Source of the DNA: Herpetosiphon llansteffanensis
GTDB taxonomy: Bacteria > Chloroflexota > Chloroflexia > Chloroflexales > Herpetosiphonaceae
Reading direction: 5' to 3'
Length of the DNA stretch: 64,000 nt
Assembly: GCF_003205875.1 (NCBI RefSeq)
Contig: NZ_PUBZ01000081.1
Coordinates: 247,809 to 311,808 of the forward strand
This document shows positions 36,996 through 45,400 of the stretch, piece after piece (within the stretch, counting starts at the first letter, position 1; the number at the start of each line of letters is the position of its first letter). The notes under the pieces are model-generated. The model saw only the letters and a program-made list of their open reading frames with translations. It made no database searches and was not told where the DNA came from. A program made the translations under genes and the position numbers.

Positions 36996-37053
36996 GGAGA
37001 CCAAAAGACAGCGCATATCATCGCTTCGGAACCGAGCAGCGGCTATTTTTTTA

Positions 37054-37079
37054 CTACACAGAACATCTCTTCTGTGTAG
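37054..37079. promoter_or_regulatory. Probable TnpI core recombination site
   Basis: CTACACAGAA (37054-37063) and TTCTGTGTAG (37070-37079) are perfect inverted arms around a 6-bp centre CATCTC. This is the architecture of a tyrosine-recombinase core site, and it lies between the left end and tnpI, where Tn4430 carries its internal resolution site. Confidence 0.7.
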
Positions 37080-37173
37080 CATTTCCAGCAATCTTCTGCT
37101 ATAGTTACCCACAACCGTGCGGCCTCGCCGCATCAATAACGCACGCTATTCACTTCACAGAAGGTTTCTCGCG

Positions 37174-38205
37174 ATGACGATCCTCACCATCCCGGATTCA
37201 GATAGCTGTACCCAGTGGTGTGCCTATTATCTCGGCATGGTTGTGCGCCCCCTCCGATCAACGGCCAGTACCACCAAGCTGACCCTCCACCTCGAACGCT
37301 TCCAGCACTTCTTGCTCACAAGTTATGGCCATGATCGCTTGTCCCGGTGTGGGCAACGCGATGTCATTGCGTGGCAACAGTCGCTCAAAGCAGCGGGGCT
37401 GGCGGCCACGACGATTAATAATCATCTCGCATCCCTCTCCACCTTCACGACCTGGGTTCATGCCGGGTATCCGCAGATCTTTCCGCTCGGCGATCCGGCC
37501 AAAGGGATTCGTGCGCTTGCCCTTCCACCTCTTGAACCACGAACCCTTGATGCTGACCAGGTGCGTTCATTGAAGAATCTCTGTGATCGGCTCCCGATCT
37601 ATCATCAGCGACACGATGGACAACCCTATGCTACCGCACGTCCGCTCCGTGATCGCGCGATCATTTTTGTCCTCTTGTCCACGGGCCTGCGGCGCGAAGA
37701 GTTGGTCAATCTTGATCTCGATCAGGTCGAGCCACCCGATCCAACCCTCTTGCGGCTTGCTCGGAAGGCACGCCTTGTCCGCGTCAAGGGGAAAGGGCAG
37801 ACCGAACGATCGGTGTTTCTGTCAGCAGATGCTCGCCACGCGCTGGCTGCGTATCTCACCACCGAACGACCGCGCGATGCCCAAGCGCCGACTCGTGCCC
37901 TGTTTCTGAGCGCGGTCGAACTGGCTGCGCGTGGGATCGATGGTCGGCTCTCACCACGGGCAATTAACTTGATTCTTGAACAAATTGGGCGCTGGCACGA
38001 TGCCGATGTGATGAATCCGCAGCGCCGGATTATGCCACTCAGGCCGCATGACTTGCGGCATACCTTTGCCTTTCAACTCGCCCAAACGACGGGTGCTGAT
38101 GCCTATGAACTTGAACGACGGCTTGGCCATCGCTCTCAACGCTATATTCAGCGCTATACGAACCCTCCCGATGCGATTGCTGCGGGCTATGTCGAAACAT
38201 TCTAA
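37174..38205 (+). CDS. tnpI: Tyrosine recombinase of the transposon (TnpI-like)
   Basis: The 343-residue protein has the N-terminal SAM-like core-binding domain. The catalytic domain holds Arg in LSTGLRREELVNLDL, Lys in VKGKGQTERSV, HDLRHTFA, LGHRS and the nucleophile Tyr in YIQRYTNP. It resolves cointegrates of the transposon at the core site upstream. ATG 37174 follows AAGG; the longer frame from 37117 is unlikely. It lies 116 nt before tnpA, in the same direction. Confidence 0.9.
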   Translation: MTILTIPDSDSCTQWCAYYLGMVVRPLRSTASTTKLTLHLERFQHFLLTSYGHDRLSRCGQRDVIAWQQSLKAAGLAATTINNHLASLSTFTTWVHAGYPQIFPLGDPAKGIRALALPPLEPRTLDADQVRSLKNLCDRLPIYHQRHDGQPYATARPLRDRAIIFVLLSTGLRREELVNLDLDQVEPPDPTLLRLARKARLVRVKGKGQTERSVFLSADARHALAAYLTTERPRDAQAPTRALFLSAVELAARGIDGRLSPRAINLILEQIGRWHDADVMNPQRRIMPLRPHDLRHTFAFQLAQTTGADAYELERRLGHRSQRYIQRYTNPPDAIAAGYVETF

Positions 38206-38338
38206 TGGCGAAGGATGGGTGATTGCCTATCCGAATGGGATGCGGCGACCGGAGGCGACTCGTGCCTGGATATCGGTGCTTCGATCACACCTGAATCACC
38301 ATGTAGACGAGGATTGGATCAATGACGGCGATTCATGA
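38189..38338 (+). CDS. Possible small ORF bridging tnpI and tnpA
   Basis: A 49-residue frame overlaps the end of tnpI and the first 17 nt of tnpA. It has no clear ribosome-binding site. It might serve translational coupling of tnpA, but it may be a chance frame. Confidence 0.25.
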   Translation: MSKHSNGEGWVIAYPNGMRRPEATRAWISVLRSHLNHHVDEDWINDGDS

Positions 38339-41300
38339 CACAGCCTATCCCCGACTCCGAAGCTCCCATTCGCTCCAAGAGTTAACCGATCTGTATACCC
38401 CGACGCATGATGATCAGACGATTATGCGCCGTGTTGCTCGTGGTTCCGGTCCATCACTCGGATTGCTGGTCATGCTCAAGACCTTTCAGCGGCTTGGCTA
38501 TTTTGTCCCGCTGGCGGATGTCCCCACCGATATTGTTCACCACATCGCACAATGGATGCGACTTCCCGTCACGGCTGCTGATTTAGCTGGCTATGATGCG
38601 TCAGGAACATGTCGCCGCCACCGCCGTGGAATTCGGAAGGCGTTACGGGTTCAACCCTATGGGGCGGCGGCCCGCCATTGCATTGTCCAAACGATGGCCA
38701 CTGCCGTCCAAACCAAAGAGGCTCCCGCCGATTTAATCAATAGTGCGATCGAGGAATTAATCCGTCAGCACTATGAACTTCCCGTCTTTGAGACCCTCAA
38801 ACGGGCGGCGCGGCGCGTGCGGGCGATCATCCATCGCAGCTTTTTTCAGCAGGTAACAGCCGTGCTTGGAAGCGAGGCTGCTGGGATCATGGATACCCTC
38901 TTTGTGGTCACGCCTCCCGCAGGACGAACCCCATGGGATCAGTTAAAAGATGAACCCAAAAGCCCAACGCTCAAACACCTCCGCGAATGGCTTGATCGGC
39001 TTGATTGGCTTCGGCAATGGCATCAGGGTGCGGCGGTCATCCCCATCCTTCCCGCTGTCAAAATCCATCAGTTTGCCGCCGAAGCCAAAACCCTTGATGC
39101 TGCCCGCATGCGGGAGATGGAATCCCACAAGCGTCGTGCCCTCGCCGTGTCGCTCGTCATCACCCAAACCGCCCGGACACGCGATGATATTGCCACGATG
39201 CTGATTAAGCGTATGCAGCGGATTCATCGTGATGGCAAAGCTGCGCTTGCGGACTATCGCGTCGATCATGAAGCCCAAACGGATCACCTGATTACGACCC
39301 TCCGCGATGTCGTGGTCGCCTATCGCACCCCGGGTGCTGATCCAGAGCGCTTTGCTGCGATTGATGCCGTCCTCAATGACCAAAGTGATCTGGTCTTAGC
39401 CCAGTGTGAGGCCCATATTGACCATACGACCAACTCCTACCTGCCCTTCCTCTGGCAGTTCTATCGCAGCCATCGGGCGGCCCTCTTTCGGGTGCTCCGC
39501 ACACTCACCTTTACGGCGACGACCGAAGCCAAGGGCATGATTTCGGCAATGCACTTTCTGCTTGCCAATGAACATCGCACGGGCGAATGGCTGCTTGCCG
39601 CCGAACCGGAAGTGCTTCACGGTCGTGGGATGACGCGCACGCCCACCGTTGACTTAAGCTGGGTTTCTGAGGGGTGGTGGCGACTGCTCACCGATGACCG
39701 GCCACGGCCTGCCATGCCGGTTCGCATCCGTCGCCGACCCTTTGAAGTCTGTGTCTTTTCCCAGTTGATGCATGATTTGAAGGCTGGCGATATTGCGGTC
39801 GTGGGTGGCGGCGTTTTTGCTGATTATCGCGATCAGTTAATCAGCGATGCGGAGTATCAGCGAGATGTTGCCGCCTATGGGGCCATGGTTGGATTTCCGG
39901 TCGATGGCCATGGCTTTGTTGCGCACCTCAAGACCAAACTCACGACCATGGCCATGACCACCGATGCCTCCTTTCCTGAGAATCAGGCTGTTTCGCTCGT
40001 CGATGGAGAACCGCTGATCACGAAACCGAGCGCCCGCAGCGTTCCGCCAGACCTCGCAGCTTTAGAGAGTCAATGGGAAACCCTCTTACCAGGCGTGAAT
40101 TTACTCGATCTCTTAGCCGATACCGATCATTGGCTGAACTGGACACGATGCTTTGGCCCGATTTCAGGCCATGAAGGAAAATTGGCGGATGCCCGTCACC
40201 GCTACCTTTTGGCCACCTTGTGTTATGGGTGTCATATTGGCCCATCGCAATTAGCACGGGCCGTTGGTGACATTGATCGTCGCCAAATCGCCTGGGTTAA
40301 TCTGCGTCATATCAGCGAGGATGCCCTTGATCGCGCCACGCGGATCGTTATTAACGGCTACAATCGCTTTGCCTTACCCAAGCATTGGGGTGACGGGCGG
40401 AGTGTCTCAGCCGATGGGACGAAGTGGGATCTCTATGAACAAAATCTTTTGGCGGAATATCATATCCGCTATGGCGGCTATGGCGGCATTGGCTATTACC
40501 ATGTGTCTGATACCTACATCGCGCTCTTCAGTCACTTCATTCCCTGTGGGGTCTATGAGGCGGTGTATATTCTTGACGAACTGTTACGCAACCCCAGTGA
40601 CATACAGCCAGATACCGTTCACGCCGATACCCATGGGCAAAGTGAAGCCGTCTTTGGTCTCGCGTCCCTCTTGGGAATTCGGCTCATGCCACGGATTCGC
40701 CAATGGAAACACTTAACCTTTTATCGTCCCGATCGCAGCGCCACCTACCAGCATATTGATCCACTCTTTACCGATACCATTGACTGGAATCTGATTGCAA
40801 CCCATCTGCCGGATATGTTGCGGGTTGTCTTATCCATTAAGGCTGGGCGGCTCAACCCATCCACGATCTTGCGCAAACTCAGTACCTACAGCCAGAAAAA
40901 TAAGCTCTATCAAGCCCTGCGCGAACTTGGGCGCGTCATTCGAACGCTCTTCCTCCTCGAATATATGAGTGATGAGGAGCTGCGGATTACCATCAATGCG
41001 GCGATGAATAAAAGTGAATCCTTTAATAATTTTGCCCAATGGTTGGCATTTGGTGGTGATGGGACGATTCATGAGCAGGATCGGGATGATCAGCGAAAAA
41101 TTATTAAATATAACCATCTCGTGGCAAACTGCGTGATTTTTTATAATGTCTTTACGATGAGTCACATTTTTCGTGATCTTGAGGCCCAAGGGATCGCGAT
41201 TAGCAATGCCGTGCTCGCCGCGTTGAGTCCGTATCTGACACTGCATATTAATCGCTTAGGCCGCTATGAACGCGATCGGAACCGCCGTCCTGTGCCCTTG

Positions 41301-41366
41301 GATTACATGATCTTTGATCGTGCAGTCACCCCAGGAACCCCGCCAACGCCGAGCGTAACGCGATAG
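38322..41366 (+). CDS. tnpA: Tn3-family transposase
   Basis: The 1014-residue protein has full Tn3 TnpA length. Catalytic DDE-type acidic residues are visible in SADGTKWDLY and VHADTHGQSE, with a following GIRLMPRIR segment. It catalyses replicative transposition. No frameshift is seen, so it looks intact. ATG 38322 follows GAGGA. Its C-terminus ends 12 nt before the right terminal repeat. Confidence 0.93.
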   Translation: MTAIHDTAYPRLRSSHSLQELTDLYTPTHDDQTIMRRVARGSGPSLGLLVMLKTFQRLGYFVPLADVPTDIVHHIAQWMRLPVTAADLAGYDASGTCRRHRRGIRKALRVQPYGAAARHCIVQTMATAVQTKEAPADLINSAIEELIRQHYELPVFETLKRAARRVRAIIHRSFFQQVTAVLGSEAAGIMDTLFVVTPPAGRTPWDQLKDEPKSPTLKHLREWLDRLDWLRQWHQGAAVIPILPAVKIHQFAAEAKTLDAARMREMESHKRRALAVSLVITQTARTRDDIATMLIKRMQRIHRDGKAALADYRVDHEAQTDHLITTLRDVVVAYRTPGADPERFAAIDAVLNDQSDLVLAQCEAHIDHTTNSYLPFLWQFYRSHRAALFRVLRTLTFTATTEAKGMISAMHFLLANEHRTGEWLLAAEPEVLHGRGMTRTPTVDLSWVSEGWWRLLTDDRPRPAMPVRIRRRPFEVCVFSQLMHDLKAGDIAVVGGGVFADYRDQLISDAEYQRDVAAYGAMVGFPVDGHGFVAHLKTKLTTMAMTTDASFPENQAVSLVDGEPLITKPSARSVPPDLAALESQWETLLPGVNLLDLLADTDHWLNWTRCFGPISGHEGKLADARHRYLLATLCYGCHIGPSQLARAVGDIDRRQIAWVNLRHISEDALDRATRIVINGYNRFALPKHWGDGRSVSADGTKWDLYEQNLLAEYHIRYGGYGGIGYYHVSDTYIALFSHFIPCGVYEAVYILDELLRNPSDIQPDTVHADTHGQSEAVFGLASLLGIRLMPRIRQWKHLTFYRPDRSATYQHIDPLFTDTIDWNLIATHLPDMLRVVLSIKAGRLNPSTILRKLSTYSQKNKLYQALRELGRVIRTLFLLEYMSDEELRITINAAMNKSESFNNFAQWLAFGGDGTIHEQDRDDQRKIIKYNHLVANCVIFYNVFTMSHIFRDLEAQGIAISNAVLAALSPYLTLHINRLGRYERDRNRRPVPLDYMIFDRAVTPGTPPTPSVTR

Positions 41367-41378
41367 CGAGCGTCTTAC

Positions 41379-41423
41379 ATTATGTTCTGTGGCCCGTGGC
41401 TGATCGAATCGTTGCCATATCCC
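41379..41423 (-). repeat. Right terminal inverted repeat of the transposon
   Basis: In reverse complement it starts GGGATATGGCAACG and then follows the left end through AGAACATAAT. Confidence 0.9.
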
Positions 41424-41448
41424 ATCTTACACGATGAATAAGCACCGT

Positions 41449-41488
41449 TCAGGAGGTTTTGGCAGCGTGGATTCAGCACGCCTCCTGA
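41449..41488. repeat. Hairpin outside the transposon right end
   Basis: TCAGGAGG (41449-41456) and CCTCCTGA (41481-41488) can pair, with inner CGTG/CACG arms. It lies between the transposon and the toxin-antitoxin pair; there is no T-run. Confidence 0.4.
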
Positions 41489-41614
41489 TCAGGAAGAGAA
41501 AGCAACTATTGGTTGATTCGGTACAGATCGTGCGTTAAACTAACCCTGCATCCCGCTACGCGATGCACGGACAATCACGCCAATCGAGCACACCGCTCGT
41601 GCAAGGAGATTCCG

Positions 41615-41884
41615 ATGGCTATTCAAATAACTGAACATCCCTATGTCGTGACTGATGATCGGATCTTACGCGGCGAACCCATTATCAAGGGAACCCGCAC
41701 CCCAATTCGGGCGATTGTCGAATCGTGGCGGATGGGCATGGCTCCCGAAGAAATTCGCCAGGGGATGCCGCACCTCACCCTCGCCCAAATCTTTGATGCG
41801 CTCAGTTATTATAGTGATCATCACGAGCAGATTAACACCTATATTGAACGCAATCGGATTCCGGATCAGCTGCTTGATGCGTGA
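41615..41884 (+). CDS. DUF433 antitoxin-like protein
   Basis: The 89-residue protein matches DUF433: GEPIIKGTRTPIRAIVESWRMGMAPEEI, HLTLAQIFDALSYYSDH. These small DNA-binding-like proteins pair with DUF5615 PIN-like toxins. ATG 41615 follows AAGGAG. It overlaps the toxin gene by 4 nt. Confidence 0.85.
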   Translation: MAIQITEHPYVVTDDRILRGEPIIKGTRTPIRAIVESWRMGMAPEEIRQGMPHLTLAQIFDALSYYSDHHEQINTYIERNRIPDQLLDA

Positions 41885-42243
41885 GGTACGCCGTTGTGAG
41901 CGATCTCTTTCTCCATCTCTATCTTGATGAAGATGTCCATGTGCTCATTGCCGATCTCATTCGCGCACGCGGGTTTGCCGCAACCACGACCCGCGATGCG
42001 GCCCTCTTAACGCTGGCTGATAGTGACCAATTGACCTATGCGGCCAGCCAGGGAATGACCCTCGTGACCCATAATCGCGATGATTTTGAGCAGCTGGCGG
42101 AAGCCTTCTTTACCGCTGGCCAACCCCATGCAGGGATTATTATTGCCGTGCGCCGCCCGCCCTATGAGATCGCGCGGCGCTTGCTGGTCGTGTTGAACGA
42201 TGTTCCGCGCGATGAGATGATCAACCAACTCCGCTATATCTAA
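41881..42243 (+). CDS. DUF5615 PIN-like toxin
   Basis: The 120-residue protein has the PIN-like opening LYLDEDVHVLIADLIRARG and the acidic motif THNRDDF, fitting a metal-dependent ribonuclease toxin of the Mut7-C/DUF5615 group. The frame starts at GTG 41881, inside the antitoxin stop (GTGA); a second GTG at 41896 is possible. It forms a toxin-antitoxin pair with the DUF433 gene, which may stabilise the island. Confidence 0.82.
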   Translation: MRYAVVSDLFLHLYLDEDVHVLIADLIRARGFAATTTRDAALLTLADSDQLTYAASQGMTLVTHNRDDFEQLAEAFFTAGQPHAGIIIAVRRPPYEIARRLLVVLNDVPRDEMINQLRYI

Positions 42244-42282
42244 TGCAACACTGACCAACTTGCACGCATGCGGCAGTGTGAC

Positions 42283-42308
42283 AGATTGATTATCTGAATA
42301 ATCAATCT
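42283..42308. repeat. 26-bp palindrome at the island border
   Basis: AGATTGATTAT and ATAATCAATCT are perfect 11-bp arms around CTGA. A close relative (TTGATTA, GCCGAA, TAATCAA) occurs at 53568-53587, beyond the caspase operon. Possible operator, terminator or recombination site. Confidence 0.6.
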
Positions 42309-42387
42309 CATCTTCTTCGAACTCACTATTTGTGCAGCGAACGGGAGAGGAGCCATACGATGTACCCCAAAAACCGTCAGCAAGTGC

Positions 42388-42416
42388 TTGCATCGTGACC
42401 ATTGCTTTGCTAGGAT
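42388..42416 (+). promoter_or_regulatory. Promoter of the CHAT-STAND gene
   Basis: TTGCAT (42388-42393) and TAGGAT (42411-42416) have a 17-bp spacer. The block from AAACCGTCAG (42371) through TAGGAT is conserved at 47815-47859 before the truncated membrane gene, which supports function. Confidence 0.6.
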
Positions 42417-42466
42417 AGGGAAACAACAACAACCACACAGCGCCAGCAGGCCGAGGGTTTGTCACG

Positions 42467-45400
42467 ATGAGTAGCGCGTTTGTATCATTCCATCTTACGA
42501 TTGCCGCCCCCCACGGGGATCGCTATCCCGTGACCGCCCGTACCCAAGCGGGGCATGAGGTCAGCGAAGCGCTGCTGCTGCCGCTTGATGATCCGACCCT
42601 GACCGTTTACCAGACAGCGCTCGATTATCACACACCGATTGACGAATTGGTGGTGATCGCGGTTGGCCAACTGCTCTACTGCACCCTGTTTCAAGGAACG
42701 ATTGCCGAAGCCTTTGCCACGGCTCGCACCCACGCCGATCAGCACAACGCGGCGTTGCGCATCCAGCTGGCCATTGATACGGATACGCGCCTGAGTGCGG
42801 CTGCCGCCCTGCCCTGGGAGTTGATGGCCACCGCTGCGGGCCGTCCCCTCATGCTGGAACATTCGCTCGTTCGCACGTTTCCCTGGAACGATCCAATTCC
42901 CGATCTGAGGATTCCCCATGGCGAGCGTATCCGCCTCGCCGTGACCTCAGCCTTACCTGCGGAGTTGGCTAATCACCCGATTGCGGCAGAAGCCGAAGTT
43001 GCCGCCATTCGCGCTGCCATCGCGCACAGTGCACGGCCAATCGATCTCATCGAAGTCCCGCATCTAACACGCGAGCGATTGACCGATCTGCTCACCAACC
43101 AACGACCGCACATCGTGCATCACATCGGCCATGGCAGTATCCAACGGGGGATGGGCTACCTCGAGATCGAACGCGCCGATCAATCGCGGGATCGGCTCTC
43201 GGCTCGCGAGTTCAGCACCATGCTCCATCAGTCAGGGGTGCAGCTAGTCGTCTTGAATGCCTGCCATACCAGCAGCGCTGGTGAGAGCCTGCTCACGAAC
43301 TTTGCCCCGATTTTCATCACCGATCGCATTCCTGCCGTGATTGGGATGCAGACCGCGATCCTGAATCGAACGGGACACTGCTTTGCCAACGCCTTCTATG
43401 CCACCTTGGGCACGAGCGGATCAATTGATCAGGCATTGATTACAGCTCGCAAGGTGATTCATGCCGATGGCCATGAGCACGGGGCATGGGGGTTTCCAAC
43501 CCTCTATAGTCGGGTTCCGCATGGCCAGCTATGGCAGACAAAGGATGCCGATCATACCAGTCATTCATCTGCACCAACGGTGATCCAAAATACACTAGGG
43601 TCAGTGCACGTATCCCAATCCAATGTCTTGATCGGCAACCAGATTATCGGCGATGTCTATCAACAGGTTGATCTTCCTGAAGCGGCATTAAAAGCGTCAC
43701 TTGCGGTACTCGAACAGGAAAAAACTTTGGCGTGGATTCGCCATGCGGCACAACAAATCGAAAGTGATCGGCTATATACACAGAGTCTTGATGGCTTTGT
43801 CGGTCGGATCGCAGAACTAGCGGATATTCGTAAGAAAATCGAAACGATACGTCCGACAGGTGGCTATGTCATCATCAAGGCTCTGGCTGGTGAAGGAAAA
43901 AGCAGCGTCATTGCCAAACTGATTCATGATGCGGGCATTGCGCAGACACCTCATCACTTTATTGAACTGACCACGGGCCACGAGTACCAATTAAAATTGT
44001 TACATACGATCGTGGCTCAGCTGATTCTCAAACACAATCTCTCAAGTGTATTCGCTCTCATAGATAACCTTCAGCTATTAAAAGGAATATTTTTCCGTCT
44101 GCTTGACTACCTCTCGAAACAGGGGATACAGGAAACGATCTATGTGGATGGGCTTGATCAACTTAAGCCAGAGAGTGATGGCTCACGCGATCTCTCGTTC
44201 CTGCCGCCGCAGCCGCCACCAGGCATTGTGATCGTGCTTGGCTCGCGGCAGGATGAGACGTTGATATTGTTTCAGAATAACCCATATTGCATTGATTATC
44301 ATCTGCCGCCGTTGAGTGAAATAGATGCGTTCTCGTTGTGGCGAGCCAGCCAACCCGATGTAGCAGATAGAATCCTGAATGACCTCTATACAGCGCTCAA
44401 GGGGAATGCGCTGTTTGTTCATTTGGCTGCCAATACTATGCGCAATCAATCCGTGGCCGACGTAGACAGTTTGATCAAACAGATTAAGCAGAATCCAAAT
44501 AACCTCTTTGGCGTTACATTGGAACGGATTAAACGCATGCCGCATACCAAGTGGGATGTGGTATGGAAGCCTATGCTGGCGCTGTTGCTCGTCACCCAAG
44601 AACCATTGCAGCTTGATGTGATGGGGGATTTGCTTAACCAAGACCATGATACCATGCAGGATGCAATAGATGTCTTAGGTGGACTAGTCAGCAAAGGAAA
44701 TGATCATCACGCTGCGCTCCATCACCTGCTCTTTCGCGACTATTTGGTGGCAGTAATATTCAATGAGCGCGAGGTAAAACGCTGGCAGCAACGGCTGGCT
44801 GATTGGTGTGCGAAGGATATAGATACGATTTGGGCTGATGATCGTGACCTCATTGAGCAGGCACGGCGGATGTATGCGCGGCATCATTACATAACACATC
44901 TATTCATGGCTGAGAACTGGACAATGCTGTGGCAGGTCTTAGATGCGGGAGATTATGGGGAACAGAAAACGCGATTCGATCCGAGTACCCGGCTCTATGC
45001 GCTGGATCTTGATCGGGGGCGCGAGAGTGCGATTCAAGCGGGTCAATCGGTCGATGAGCATATTCAAAACTTACCACGATTGTGGAAGTATAGTTTGTTG
45101 CGGACAAGTTTAACCAGCTATATTGATCAGTGGCCCGATGAGGCGTTTGAAGTTTTGGCGATGCTAGGAAGAACCCAGGAATCACTTGATCGGATTGAAT
45201 TGGTTTCTAATACGATGCGTAAGATTCAGCTTTGGGGGAAAGTTATTAAGTTCATTGATTTCCGGCAACAAAAAACAATCCTTTTACGGATGAGACAATA
45301 TTTATTAGAAACAAAAAGCATTACCCCCCTGCTTATTACTGTTACTGCCGCTATAAATACACATGATACAGAATTATCTACCTATCTACTTAATCAGTCT

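Larger units (their letters stand above)
36951..41423 (+). mobile_element. Tn4430-like Tn3-family transposon
   Basis: The element is about 4.47 kb. Terminal inverted repeats of about 45 bp (36951-36995 and 41379-41423) differ at only three positions and share the core GCAACGATTCGAT followed by AGCCACGGGCCACAGAACATAAT. It carries a tyrosine recombinase (TnpI type) and a 1014-aa Tn3 transposase and no passenger gene. No 5-bp target duplication is visible: ATTGA lies to the left and ATCTT to the right. Confidence 0.9.

Noticed and set aside
41615..42243. Toxin-antitoxin pair as transposon passenger
   Set aside because: It lies outside the right terminal repeat (ending at 41423), so it is a neighbour, not a passenger of this element.
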